From: Streptomyces ficellus
GTDB lineage: Bacteria; Actinomycetota; Actinomycetes; Streptomycetales; Streptomycetaceae
DNA length: 64,000 bases
Direction: 5' to 3'
Assembly (NCBI RefSeq): GCF_009739905.1
Contig: NZ_CP034279.1
Coordinates: 1,984,001-2,048,000, forward strand
Each line of letters starts with the position of its first letter. The stretch's first letter is position 1. A program made the position numbers and the translations under genes. Of the stretch, positions 8,701 through 16,625 are shown piece after piece. Below the pieces are notes generated by a model. It did no database searches, was not told the DNA's origin, and saw nothing but the letters and a program-made list of their open reading frames with translations.

Positions 8701-9509
8701 CCAGCTGGGGCGCCGACGTGCCGCGCGGCCACGACGAACCGGAGACGACCGGGCAGTACGCCCGCCCGTCGGCGGACCCCCTCGGCCACCAGGACCCCGC
8801 GTCCACGGCCCAGTTCGCCCGCCCGGACCACAACGCCGGCCGCCCGCAGCCCGAGGCACTGCCTCCCGCGCCGGGCGCCGGGGACGGCCGTACGCCGCTG
8901 TACGACACGCTGGAGACCAACTGGTTCCACCAGAACGGTCAGGCCCAGCAGCCGCAGCAGCCGCACCAGCAGCAGCCCCGGCCCGAGCAGGGCGGCACCG
9001 GCCCGTACCCGGCCCACGACCAGACCGCGCCGCTCCCGGCCGTCTCGCCGCAGCCCGCGCAGCCGTCCCGTCCCGCGCCGTCGCGCCCCGCACCGTCGCT
9101 GCCTCCGCGCCGCGACGGCCAGGGCACCGGCCAGGGGCAGGGTCAGGCGCAGGGCCAGGCGCAGGGCGCCGGCCCGAACGCCGGTACGGGCACCGACCCG
9201 GCCGCCACGACCGGTTCGTGGCGCACCTCCCCCAACGACGAGCTGGTGCGCCAGGCCGAGCGGGTCCGCAAGCCCGCCGCCGGTGGCGTCACCACCTCCG
9301 GCCTGCCCCGCCGGGTCCCGCGTGCCAACCTGGTACCGGGAACCGCGCAGGAGTCGGCCCACCAGTCCGGTCCGCAGGTCTCGCGTGCGCCTGATGACGT
9401 ACGCGGCCGCCTGACCAACCTCCGCCGCGGCATCCAGCAGGGGCGTCAGGCAGGCAGCTCCACCACGGGCAGTTTCCACACCGGCCCCACTCACCAGCAG
9501 GAGCGTTAG
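5712..9509 (+). CDS. cvnA1: Conservon sensor histidine-kinase-like protein CvnA
   Basis: This 1265-residue membrane sensor is the first gene of a conservon (cvnABCD), a signalling unit resembling a eukaryotic G-protein-coupled receptor system. Residues 1-105 are low complexity. A membrane helix at about 118-136 (LVSLLALPVVAATTLGG) is followed by an extracytoplasmic NIT-type sensing domain (LQEERDLTAGPL), a second helix at about 432-454 and a HAMP-like segment. An H-box-like LDHLATRMRRNGENLLVL lies near 574. The ATPase domain has its N-box at 642 (HLLAELLENATSFSSP), G1 DTGIGL and G2 MGLFVVG. A Pro/Gln/Gly-rich linker of about 400 residues leads to a conserved tail (GPQVSRAPDDVRGRL). It starts with GTG behind AGAGG. 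Confidence 0.93.
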   Translation: MQGRFKRDGNGSPQARQGRGEAAAEQEPRGGTDRGSSTQHTQNPGPAAAAGDSGDRSGRPGAGQGGGDATPPAGKSRTMRGARGAKGAKAAAATPTVKGPTDAGSRIALRNWRISTRLVSLLALPVVAATTLGGIRINESMNDMEQLDHMQLLTKLTQEATNLAQALQEERDLTAGPLSNGIPPSHIKITEQQKEADRARDAFIDATNDIGDTQGDEALQSIRNNVSQIANQVVRLGSIRNGAYKGDSQDFQTVERYNRLINSLLSLSQDMAQATSNPEMIKRTRALAAFSSAKEYASIQRAVIAAALPATNKETRTMDPNDREYGAAARENEEQALSSFEAIYASLGGDPAELLAPLGPNNPSIAQADAYADAVLRTDEGLKQQEPRNHLDWTDASAPKMQVMDTIEASLLGDMDSTARELRQEEQRDAIINGALILLVLGVSLVGAFVVARSMIRSLRRLQDTATKVAQERLPELVKQLSEADPQDVDTSVESVGVHSRDEIGQVAAAFDDVHREAVRLAAEQALLRGNVNAMFTNLSRRSQGLIQRQLSLISELESREADPDQLSSLFKLDHLATRMRRNGENLLVLAGEEPGRRWTRPVPLVDVLRAAASEVEQYERIELASVPATEVAGRVVNDLVHLLAELLENATSFSSPQTKVRVTGHALPDGRVLVEIHDTGIGLSPEDLAAINERLASPPTVDVSVSRRMGLFVVGRLSLRHGIRIQLRPSDSGGTTALVMLPVDVAQGGKKLPGKPGPGGQGAAPQGPSGPGGRLTGGPGAAGGGRPGLPGGSGAPGGAPAGRQGLAAGAGAGGARGQVGAGSGSRPALPGQNNAPARQGGPQGGQPGAPQGGSGRHGQNQGGQGQGLGQGGLGQGGPAGRPQQPQQPQDPQRQGAGVAGAFGGGDRGTGDNGIPTRSDVWQSGPAERDGRPGQQQLPPSGGPRAELPGAPQQRRPRPQQPGQPPRQQPQDPQRQQAPAQPQQPVQPQRPQRPQTTSWGADVPRGHDEPETTGQYARPSADPLGHQDPASTAQFARPDHNAGRPQPEALPPAPGAGDGRTPLYDTLETNWFHQNGQAQQPQQPHQQQPRPEQGGTGPYPAHDQTAPLPAVSPQPAQPSRPAPSRPAPSLPPRRDGQGTGQGQGQAQGQAQGAGPNAGTGTDPAATTGSWRTSPNDELVRQAERVRKPAAGGVTTSGLPRRVPRANLVPGTAQESAHQSGPQVSRAPDDVRGRLTNLRRGIQQGRQAGSSTTGSFHTGPTHQQER

Positions 9510-9932
9510 TTGAGACCGATGAGCCAGGCGGCCCAGAACCTGAATTGGCTGATCACCAACTTCGTGGACAACACCCCCGGGGTGTCGCACACGGTGGTGG
9601 TTTCCGCCGACGGGCTTCTGCTGGCGATGTCCGAAGGCTTTCCCCGCGACCGCGCCGACCAGCTCGCGGCCGTGGCGTCCGGACTCACCTCGCTGACCGC
9701 GGGGGCGTCCCGGATCTTCGAGGGCGGCTCCGTCGCCCAGACCGTGGTGGAGATGGAGCGCGGCTTCCTCTTCCTGATGTCCATCTCGGACGGTTCCTCC
9801 CTGGCCGTACTCGCGCACCCGGACGCGGACATCGGCCTCGTCGGGTACGAGATGGCACTGCTCGTCGACCGTGCGGGCAGTGTCCTCACCCCGGACCTGC
9901 GAGCGGAATTGCAGGGCAGTTTGCTCCACTGA
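9510..9932 (+). CDS. cvnB1: Conservon roadblock/LC7 protein CvnB
   Basis: This 140-residue roadblock/LC7-fold protein (QNLNWLITNFVDNTPGVSHT) is expected to bind the conservon GTPase CvnD and act as a GAP-like or scaffold subunit, as MglB does with MglA. The start is probably the TTG at 9510, immediately after the cvnA1 stop. GGAG at 9500-9503 stands 6 bases before TTG but 15 bases before the ATG at 9519. The second conservon has GTG in the equivalent place. The protein differs from CvnB2 at only five residues. Confidence 0.9.
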   Translation: MRPMSQAAQNLNWLITNFVDNTPGVSHTVVVSADGLLLAMSEGFPRDRADQLAAVASGLTSLTAGASRIFEGGSVAQTVVEMERGFLFLMSISDGSSLAVLAHPDADIGLVGYEMALLVDRAGSVLTPDLRAELQGSLLH

Positions 9933-10053
9933 GGCGGGTACGCCCCATTCGCACCTCCCCTCACGTCTTGTTCATCGTCGGCCGCCCCCTCCGGCCCCCC
10001 ACCGGCCCAGTCAGACGACAGGCAGACCACCTGCTGTCACTGGAGGATTCCTC

Positions 10054-10461
10054 ATGACCCCGCCCCCCGCCTCTCACGATCCGTACGGCGTCCCCACGGA
10101 CGCCGGGTACGGTGTTGAAGGCGACCAGCCGCTGGTCCGGCCTTATGCCATGACCGGCGGCCGGACCCGGCCGCGCTACCAGCTCGCCATAGAAGCGCTG
10201 GTCAGCACCACGGCCGACCCGGCCCACCTGGGAAGCCTGCTTCCCGAGCACCAGCGGATCTGCCACCTGTGCCGTGAGGTGAAGTCGGTGGCGGAGGTGT
10301 CGGCGCTCCTGTCGATGCCGCTGGGCGTCGCCCGGATCCTCGTCGCCGACCTGGCGGAGGCGGGCATGGTGGCGATCCACCAGCCGGGCAATGGAGAGGC
10401 CGGCGGAACGCCGGACGTGACGCTGCTCGAAAGGGTTCTCAGTGGACTTCGCAAGCTCTAG
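10054..10461 (+). CDS. cvnC1: Conservon DUF742 protein CvnC
   Basis: This 135-residue DUF742 protein carries the family signature LVRPYAMTGGRTRPRY and a winged-helix-like segment (VSALLSMPLGVARILVADLAEAG). CvnC proteins form a complex with the other conservon products at the membrane. A strong GGAGG lies 7 bases before the ATG. The last 20 bases overlap cvnD1, so CvnC and CvnD translation is likely coupled. Its N-terminal extension is shorter than that of CvnC2. Confidence 0.92.
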   Translation: MTPPPASHDPYGVPTDAGYGVEGDQPLVRPYAMTGGRTRPRYQLAIEALVSTTADPAHLGSLLPEHQRICHLCREVKSVAEVSALLSMPLGVARILVADLAEAGMVAIHQPGNGEAGGTPDVTLLERVLSGLRKL

Positions 10462-11029
10462 CGGCGGTTCGGGGAGCGGGCGCTCGACCACCTCCGCCAA
10501 GATCGTGGTGGCGGGCGGATTCGGCGTGGGCAAGACCACGTTCGTCGGCGCCGTCTCCGAGATCAACCCGCTGCGCACCGAGGCCGTCATGACGTCCGCC
10601 TCCGCGGGCATCGACGACCTCACGCACACCGGTGACAAGAAGACCACCACGGTCGCCATGGACTTCGGCCGTATCACCCTGGACCAGGACCTGATCCTGT
10701 ACCTGTTCGGTACGCCCGGTCAGGACCGCTTCTGGTTCATGTGGGACGACCTGGTCCGCGGCGCGATCGGCGCCGTCGTGCTCGTCGACACGAGAAGGCT
10801 CGCCGACTGCTTCCCGGCGGTGGATTACTTCGAGAACAGCGGTCTGCCTTTCGTGATCGCGCTGAACGGTTTCGAGGGACACCAGCCGTACACGCCGGAC
10901 GAGGTCCGCGAGGCCCTTCAGATCGGCCCCGACACCCCGATCATCACCACCGACGCCCGCCACCGCGCGGACGCCAAGAGCGCGCTGATCACGCTGGTGG
11001 AACACGCTCTGATGGCCCGGCTCAAGTAG
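10442..11029 (+). CDS. cvnD1: Conservon small GTPase CvnD
   Basis: This 195-residue Ras-like GTPase has Walker A GGFGVGKTTFVGA at about residues 25-37 and a switch II segment FGTPGQDRFWFMW with Gln in the usual place. A degenerate NKxD-type element (ALNGF) follows. It is the nucleotide switch of the conservon. The GTG start lies inside the cvnC1 end (20-base overlap). The sequence is almost identical to CvnD2; they differ in a two-residue indel near residue 10 and a few substitutions. Confidence 0.93.
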   Translation: MDFASSSGGSGSGRSTTSAKIVVAGGFGVGKTTFVGAVSEINPLRTEAVMTSASAGIDDLTHTGDKKTTTVAMDFGRITLDQDLILYLFGTPGQDRFWFMWDDLVRGAIGAVVLVDTRRLADCFPAVDYFENSGLPFVIALNGFEGHQPYTPDEVREALQIGPDTPIITTDARHRADAKSALITLVEHALMARLK

Positions 11030-11176
11030 TCGTCGGCATACGGCAGTTGTTGTAGAAGCAAACAGGGACCGAGTGTGTCTTTTGACACGGTCGGCCTGGG
11101 TGTTCATAACGTTTCGACAGAGAATTGCGGGGCGTCGGACACGAGACGCATCCGTATGGTGCCACTGTGCGCACAT

Positions 11177-11200
11177 GAGCCCCGCCTTTTGGCGGGGCTC
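11177..11200 (+). terminator. Terminator after the first conservon
   Basis: A perfect 10-bp stem (GAGCCCCGCC with GGCGGGGCTC) closes on a TTTT loop and is followed by GCTCTTTATG. It lies 147 bases past cvnD1 and separates the two conservons. Confidence 0.85.
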
Positions 11201-11371
11201 GCTCTTTATGCCCGTTTTATCTGAGGTCTGTACCACTGGTAACGATCCGGTCGAGGGGTTTGGAACGCGGCCGCATTACGTGCTGCAATGCGACGAACTC
11301 CCGAGTAGTACGGCCCTGAAACAGAAAAAACGGCACGACGTAGGTGCCGGCGCCGAGAGGTTGTTGGTCGA

Positions 11372-14300
11372 GTGAGGCGAAGCACGAAAAGCGCCGCAGA
11401 GCAGCAGGCGCGGGGCAACTTCACCCCGCCCGCACGCACAGTGGCGCCGCCTGCCGATACGCCCGGAACCCCATCCGCCTCCGGCGGCAAGGGCGGTACG
11501 GGCAGCTCCAGCAAGCTGTCCCCGCGCAACTGGCGCGTGGCCACCCGCCTGAACGCCATCCTCCTCATACCCGTGCTCGTCGGGCTCGTCATGGGCGGCT
11601 TCCAGGTGAAGACGGCCATCGACACCTGGCGCGAGGCGCAGGACGCCGAGAAGACGGCGCTCCTCGTGCGCGCCGCCTCGGAGTACGGCCAGGCGCTGCT
11701 CAACGAGCGCGACCTCACCGCCGATCCGCTGCTCAAGGCGAAGAGCCAGGCCGACCGGGAGTCCGACGAGGTCACCAAGCACTACGCCGCGACCGACGCC
11801 GCGAAGAAGAAGTTCGACGAGGCGGCGGCGGACCTGCCCGAGGGCCAGGGCCTGGAGCGCCGGCTCCAGCTGTTCCGGGCCGCGGAGCCGGGCATCGAGG
11901 AGACCCGCGACAATGCCTACACCAGGGCCCAGGACCCGCTGGGCACCCAGGACGGGTACGTCAAGGTCCAGCACTACCTGATGGAGTTCGCCAACGAGCT
12001 CGGGCTCGGCACCGGCAACGTCACCTCCTACGGTCGCATGGTCTACGCCGTTCAGCTCGCCCAGGCGGCCCAGTCCCTCCAGCGCTCGATCGGCACGCAC
12101 ATGCTGGTCCGGCCGAGCCAGGACGAGGCGGTCTTCGCCGAGCAGTCCAAGGCCTTCAACTCGTACAACTACCTCGAGCAGATCGCGCTCAGCGAGTTCC
12201 TGTCCGCCGGTAGCCAGGAGGACCTGGACAACCTGACGGCGGTCATGCAGCGCCGTGCCGCCGAGGGCGACAAGAGGCTCCAGGCCGCCGGCATCACCCT
12301 GCCGAAGGAGAAGGGCTCCGTCCTCACGCCGATGGCGCGGGAGATCGGGACCGCCGAGGACCCGGACGCGCTCAAGGAGCTCAAGGCCAAGGGCATCTCC
12401 GTCGACACCTGGCTCCCGGCCTCCTCGTCCAAGTACGACGGCTACGGCGAGGTCAGCAGCGAGCTCGTGGACAAGGCGGTCGCCGAGGCCGCCGAGATCT
12501 CCAGCGACGCCAAGACCGACGCCATCATCAACGGCGCCATCGTCGTCGTCGCCCTGCTCGCCGCGTTCATCCTGGCCGGGATGATGGCCCGGCAGATGAG
12601 CACCTCGATGAGCCGTCTGCGCAGCGCCGCCTTCGGCATCGCCGAGCAGCGCCTGCCGATGCTGGTCGACCAGCTCTCCCGTACCGACCCGGGCCGCGTC
12701 GACACCCGCGTACAGCCCATCCCGATCGACTCCCAGGACGAGATCGGCGAGGTCGCCCGCGCGTTCGACCAGGTGCACCGCGAGGCCGTCCGGCTCGCCG
12801 CCGAGCAGGCCCTGCTGCGGGGCAACGTCAACGCGATCTTCACCAACCTGTCGCAGCGCAACCAGTCGCTGATCGAGGGGCAGCTGACCCTGATCACCGA
12901 GCTGGAGAACAACGAGGCGGACCCGGACCAGCTGGAGAACCTCTTCCGCCTGGACCACCTGGCCACCCGTATGCGCCGCAACGGCGAGAACCTCCTCATC
13001 CTCGCGGGCGAGGAGCCCGGCCGCCGCTGGAACCAGCCGGTGCCGCTGGTGGACGTGCTGCGCGCCGCCTCCTCCGAGGTGGAGCAGTACGAGCGCATCG
13101 AGCTCACCGGTGTCCCCGAGTCGGAGATCCACGGCCAGGCCGTGACCGACCTCGTGCACCTGCTGGCCGAGCTGCTGGAGAACGCCACCACGTTCTCCTC
13201 GCCGCAGACCAAGGTGCGCGTCACCGCGACCCGTCTCCCGGACGGCCGCGTGATGATCGAAATCCACGACAAGGGCATCGGCCTGACCGCCGAGGACTTC
13301 GCCGACATCAACCACAAGCTGGCCAACCCGCCGACCGTGGACGCCGCGATCTCGCAGCGCATGGGCCTGTTCGTGGTCGGCCGCCTGGCCGACCGGCACG
13401 GCATCCGCGTCCAGCTGCGCCCCTCGGGCGAGCAGGCCGGTACGACGTCGCTGGTCATGCTCCCGGACGCGATCACCCACGGTGGTGGTGGCGAGCCGGG
13501 CATGCAGGACGACTTCACGGTCTCGCAGATCATCCCGGAGCAGCAGGCGTTCGAGGCGGCGCCGATGCGGACGGCCGCGGAGCTCGGCTTCGACGACTCC
13601 CGGTACGAGCCGGCGCCGGGCGAGGGCAACACGCTGGACCCGGTGGGCCGCTCCCGGCTGCGCGAGGAGCGCCGTGCGGCGCTGGGCGCGCAGCTCCAGG
13701 GCGGCGAGGGCGAGCGGGCCCTGTTCCGCGACGAGGTGGCCGAGGAGCAGCAGGCCCCCGCGTACGAGCAGCAGGCGCCGGGCTACGAGCAGCAGGACCA
13801 CCAGCGGGAGCAGTACGGCTACGAGCAGCAGCAGTACGAGCAGCAGGGCGCGTACGCGCAGGACGGCTACGACGGCTACCCGCAGCAGCAACAGCAGCAG
13901 GAGTACGGCGCGGGGACGGACTACGCGACGGGTGAGTACCCGGCGGGTGACTATGCCTCCGGCGAGTACCCCGAGCAGTCCTATGCGGAATCCGCGTTTC
14001 CGGCTCAGGAGACCCAGCAGCCGCAGTACGACAGCCAGTTCGACGACCGGTCCCACCAGGGCGACTGGTCCGAGCAGGGCTCGTACGAGGGCGGTTACGA
14101 CTCCGGGTACGGGACGGAATCGGAATCTGCCCAGGGCGCTCCCGCGAACGGCCGCGAGCGCGTAGGCTTCTCCTCGGGCCCCACCGCGAGCAGCGGTCAC
14201 GAGCTGACCGACGCAGGCCTGCCGCGCCGCGGCAGCCAGCAGCAGGCTCCGGCCCCGCAGCAGCAGGCTCCTCAGGCGGAGCGGACGCAGCCGGTCCAGC

Positions 14301-14629
14301 GGGTCTCGCAGAGCAAGGGCGAGGACAGCGGTTCCGAGGGCTGGCGCTCGACCAACGACGAGCGCTGGCAGCGGGCCGAGAAGCTCCGCGAGCCCAAGGC
14401 CGGCGGAGTCACTCCGTCCGGGCTCCCGCGGCGCGTTCCCAAGGCCAACCTGGTCGAGGGCACGGCGGAGCAGACCCCGCAGGGCGGCCCACAGGTCTCC
14501 CGCGCCCCTGAGGACGTGCGTGGCAGGTTGAGCAACCTGCGGCGCGGTGTCCAGCAGGGACGCAACGCGGGAACGGACACGAACGGATCGGGCCTCGGCC
14601 CGGGTAGTACCTACAACCAGGAGCGTTAG
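11372..14629 (+). CDS. cvnA2: Second conservon sensor histidine-kinase-like protein CvnA
   Basis: This 1085-residue sensor is the paralogue of the product at 5712. A helix at about 55-78 (AILLIPVLVGLVMGGFQV), a NIT-type domain (LLNERDLTADPLL) and a second helix near 385-408 precede HAMP and kinase parts. LDHLATRMRRNGENLLIL lies near 526, the N-box HLLAELLENATTFSSP near 595, then DKGIGL and MGLFVVG. The kinase core is far more alike between the two paralogues than the sensing domain, which suggests they read different signals. A Gln/Tyr-rich stretch (about 790-900) precedes the conserved tail (GPQVSRAPEDVRGRL). The start is GTG, with GAGAGG 11 bases upstream. Confidence 0.93.
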   Translation: MRRSTKSAAEQQARGNFTPPARTVAPPADTPGTPSASGGKGGTGSSSKLSPRNWRVATRLNAILLIPVLVGLVMGGFQVKTAIDTWREAQDAEKTALLVRAASEYGQALLNERDLTADPLLKAKSQADRESDEVTKHYAATDAAKKKFDEAAADLPEGQGLERRLQLFRAAEPGIEETRDNAYTRAQDPLGTQDGYVKVQHYLMEFANELGLGTGNVTSYGRMVYAVQLAQAAQSLQRSIGTHMLVRPSQDEAVFAEQSKAFNSYNYLEQIALSEFLSAGSQEDLDNLTAVMQRRAAEGDKRLQAAGITLPKEKGSVLTPMAREIGTAEDPDALKELKAKGISVDTWLPASSSKYDGYGEVSSELVDKAVAEAAEISSDAKTDAIINGAIVVVALLAAFILAGMMARQMSTSMSRLRSAAFGIAEQRLPMLVDQLSRTDPGRVDTRVQPIPIDSQDEIGEVARAFDQVHREAVRLAAEQALLRGNVNAIFTNLSQRNQSLIEGQLTLITELENNEADPDQLENLFRLDHLATRMRRNGENLLILAGEEPGRRWNQPVPLVDVLRAASSEVEQYERIELTGVPESEIHGQAVTDLVHLLAELLENATTFSSPQTKVRVTATRLPDGRVMIEIHDKGIGLTAEDFADINHKLANPPTVDAAISQRMGLFVVGRLADRHGIRVQLRPSGEQAGTTSLVMLPDAITHGGGGEPGMQDDFTVSQIIPEQQAFEAAPMRTAAELGFDDSRYEPAPGEGNTLDPVGRSRLREERRAALGAQLQGGEGERALFRDEVAEEQQAPAYEQQAPGYEQQDHQREQYGYEQQQYEQQGAYAQDGYDGYPQQQQQQEYGAGTDYATGEYPAGDYASGEYPEQSYAESAFPAQETQQPQYDSQFDDRSHQGDWSEQGSYEGGYDSGYGTESESAQGAPANGRERVGFSSGPTASSGHELTDAGLPRRGSQQQAPAPQQQAPQAERTQPVQRVSQSKGEDSGSEGWRSTNDERWQRAEKLREPKAGGVTPSGLPRRVPKANLVEGTAEQTPQGGPQVSRAPEDVRGRLSNLRRGVQQGRNAGTDTNGSGLGPGSTYNQER

Positions 14630-14630
14630 T

Positions 14631-15053
14631 GTGAGCCCGATGAGCCAGGCGGCGCAGAATCTGAACTGGTTGATCACCAACTTCGTGGACAACACCCCCG
14701 GGGTGTCCCACACGGTGGTGGTCTCCGCCGACGGACTCCTGCTGGCGATGTCCGAGGGTTTCCCCCGTGACCGTGCCGACCAGCTCGCGGCGGTGGCGTC
14801 GGGACTGACGTCGCTGACCGCGGGGGCGTCGCGGATCTTCGAGGGCGGCGCGGTCAACCAGACCGTGGTGGAGATGGAGCGCGGCTTCCTCTTCATCATG
14901 TCGATCTCGGACGGATCCTCGCTGGCCGTCCTCGCCCACCCGGACGCCGACATCGGTCTGGTCGGCTACGAGATGGCCCTCCTGGTGGACCGGGCGGGCA
15001 GTGTCCTCACCCCGGACCTGCGCGCCGAGCTCCAGGGAAGTCTTCTCAACTAG
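14631..15053 (+). CDS. cvnB2: Second conservon roadblock/LC7 protein CvnB
   Basis: This 140-residue roadblock protein has five differences from CvnB1. The GTG at 14631 is favoured over the ATG nine bases later because GGAG lies 7 bases before GTG. One base separates it from the cvnA2 stop, so translation is coupled. Role and partner are as for CvnB1. With such similar CvnB and CvnD proteins, cross-talk between the two conservons is possible. Confidence 0.9.
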   Translation: MSPMSQAAQNLNWLITNFVDNTPGVSHTVVVSADGLLLAMSEGFPRDRADQLAAVASGLTSLTAGASRIFEGGAVNQTVVEMERGFLFIMSISDGSSLAVLAHPDADIGLVGYEMALLVDRAGSVLTPDLRAELQGSLLN

Positions 15054-15149
15054 CAAACAGACCGTGCGTTTCTCGCCACCGCACCATAGGGTGCGGTGGC
15101 GCGGCTCCACAGGGACATGGAACCGGTGAACGGCAGTCGAGGAGGAAAA

Positions 15150-15722
15150 GTGGCAACACCCCCAGGCGGACACCACCCATACGACGGTGCGCACCAGTCG
15201 CAGGGTGAGAACGCCCAGAACCGCTTCAACTTCCCCTCGGCACCGAGCGGTCAGGGCGGCTCGCAGCAGCCGTACCAGCAGCCGCAGCCGAACCCCGGTT
15301 ACGTCCAGCCGCAGGCGCCGCGCACCCAGCCGGTGCAGCAGCAGCGACGGCGCCCGGAGTCCGCGCCCACGTCGGGCAACCACAATCCGCTGGTCCGTCC
15401 GTACGCCATGACCGGCGGCCGGACGAGGCCCCGGTACCAGCTCGCCATCGAGGCGCTGGTGTCCACCACGGCCGATCCGTCCCGGCTGCAAGGGCAGTTG
15501 CCCGAGCACCAGCGGATCTGCCGGCTGTGCTTCGAGATCAAGTCGGTCGCCGAGATCTCGGCACTCCTCTCCATCCCCCTCGGCGTTGCCCGGATCCTCG
15601 TCGCCGACCTGGCGGAGGCCGGACTTGTCGCCATCCACCAGCCCGGCGGCGACGAGTCCGCCGGCGGCCAGCCAGACGTGACACTGCTCGAAAGGGTGCT
15701 CAGTGGACTTCGCAAGCTCTAG
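15150..15722 (+). CDS. cvnC2: Second conservon DUF742 protein CvnC
   Basis: This 190-residue DUF742 protein has a longer, Gln/Pro-rich N-terminal region (MATPPGGHHPYDG and onward) before the conserved LVRPYAMTGGRTRPRY core. The GTG at 15150 has AGGAGG four bases upstream and gives the MATPPGG beginning common in this family. In-frame alternatives at 15096, 15117 and 15126 lack a comparable ribosome site. It overlaps cvnD2 by 20 bases, as in the first conservon. Confidence 0.88.
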   Translation: MATPPGGHHPYDGAHQSQGENAQNRFNFPSAPSGQGGSQQPYQQPQPNPGYVQPQAPRTQPVQQQRRRPESAPTSGNHNPLVRPYAMTGGRTRPRYQLAIEALVSTTADPSRLQGQLPEHQRICRLCFEIKSVAEISALLSIPLGVARILVADLAEAGLVAIHQPGGDESAGGQPDVTLLERVLSGLRKL

Positions 15723-16284
15723 CGGCGGTGCAGCCCGCTCAACCACCAGCGCGAAGATCGTGGTGGCGGGCGGATTCGGCGTGGGCAAGACCACGTTCGT
15801 CGGCGCCGTCTCGGAGATCAACCCGCTGCGTACCGAGGCCGTCATGACGTCTGCGTCGGCGGGCATCGACGACCTGACCCACACCGGCGACAAGACGACC
15901 ACCACGGTCGCCATGGACTTCGGCCGTATCACCCTGGACCAGGACCTGATCCTGTACCTCTTCGGTACGCCCGGTCAGGACCGCTTCTGGTTCATGTGGG
16001 ACGACCTGGTCCGCGGCGCGATCGGCGCCGTCGTGCTGGTGGACACCCGCCGTCTCGCCGACTGCTTCCCGGCGGTCGACTACTTCGAGAACAGCGGCCT
16101 GCCCTTCGTGATCGCGCTGAACGGCTTCGACGGCCACCAGCCGTACACGCCCGACGAGGTCCGCGAGGCCCTTCAGATCGGCCCCGACACCCCGATCATC
16201 ACCACCGACGCCCGCCACCGCGCGGACGCCAAGAGCGCGCTGATCACGCTCGTGGAGCACGCGCTGATGGCCCGCCTGCGGTAG
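15703..16284 (+). CDS. cvnD2: Second conservon small GTPase CvnD
   Basis: This 193-residue Ras-like GTPase has P-loop GGFGVGKTTFVGA and switch II FGTPGQDRFWF. It starts GTG within cvnC2. DNA as well as protein is very similar to cvnD1, consistent with a local duplication or with gene conversion. A long perfect hairpin follows 12 bases after the stop. Confidence 0.93.
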   Translation: MDFASSSGGAARSTTSAKIVVAGGFGVGKTTFVGAVSEINPLRTEAVMTSASAGIDDLTHTGDKTTTTVAMDFGRITLDQDLILYLFGTPGQDRFWFMWDDLVRGAIGAVVLVDTRRLADCFPAVDYFENSGLPFVIALNGFDGHQPYTPDEVREALQIGPDTPIITTDARHRADAKSALITLVEHALMARLR

Positions 16285-16295
16285 GTTCCGCCGAC

Positions 16296-16333
16296 GCAGA
16301 AGCCCGCACACCCGATGGTGTGCGGGCTTCTGC
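16296..16333 (+). terminator. Terminator after the second conservon
   Basis: A perfect 17-bp stem (GCAGAAGCCCGCACACC and its complement) closes on a CGAT loop. Confidence 0.9.
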
Positions 16334-16355
16334 GCGTCTGACGGGGACGGTACGG

Positions 16356-16393
16356 CGAAGGGCCCCGTACCGGAAGCGGTACGGGGCCCTTCG
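16356..16393 (-). terminator. Terminator after accE
   Basis: A 16-bp stem (CGAAGGGCCCCGTACC and its complement) with a 6-nt loop lies 22 bases past the accE stop. It converges with the cvnD2 terminator. Confidence 0.85.
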
Positions 16394-16415
16394 GGGTGCG
16401 GGGGCCGCGGTGGGC

Positions 16416-16613
16416 TCAGCCCTGCCAGGAATGCGGGGCGCGGAAGCCGGACTGGCGCTCCAGGCGGCGCCAGCCGGCGGTGGAGCGGACGCGGCGGGCC
16501 GGGCCGGCCGCCGGGCCGGCGGAGGCGCGGGCGAGCAGGATCGCGGTGAGGGCCGCGAGCTCCTCGGGGTCGGCGTTGCCCTTTTCCACGCGGAGCAGGT
16601 TGGTGTCGGTCAC
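16416..16613 (-). CDS. accE: Acyl-CoA carboxylase epsilon subunit
   Basis: This 65-residue actinobacterial AccE protein stimulates the carboxylase by joining the biotin-bearing alpha chain to the beta chain. The motif NADPEELAALTAILLARA and the Trp/Arg-rich tail (GWRRLERQSGF, SWQG) are typical. It starts 12 bases after accB and is surely co-transcribed with it. Confidence 0.93.
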   Translation of the reverse strand: MTDTNLLRVEKGNADPEELAALTAILLARASAGPAAGPARRVRSTAGWRRLERQSGFRAPHSWQG

Positions 16614-16625
16614 GTGAGGCTCCTG

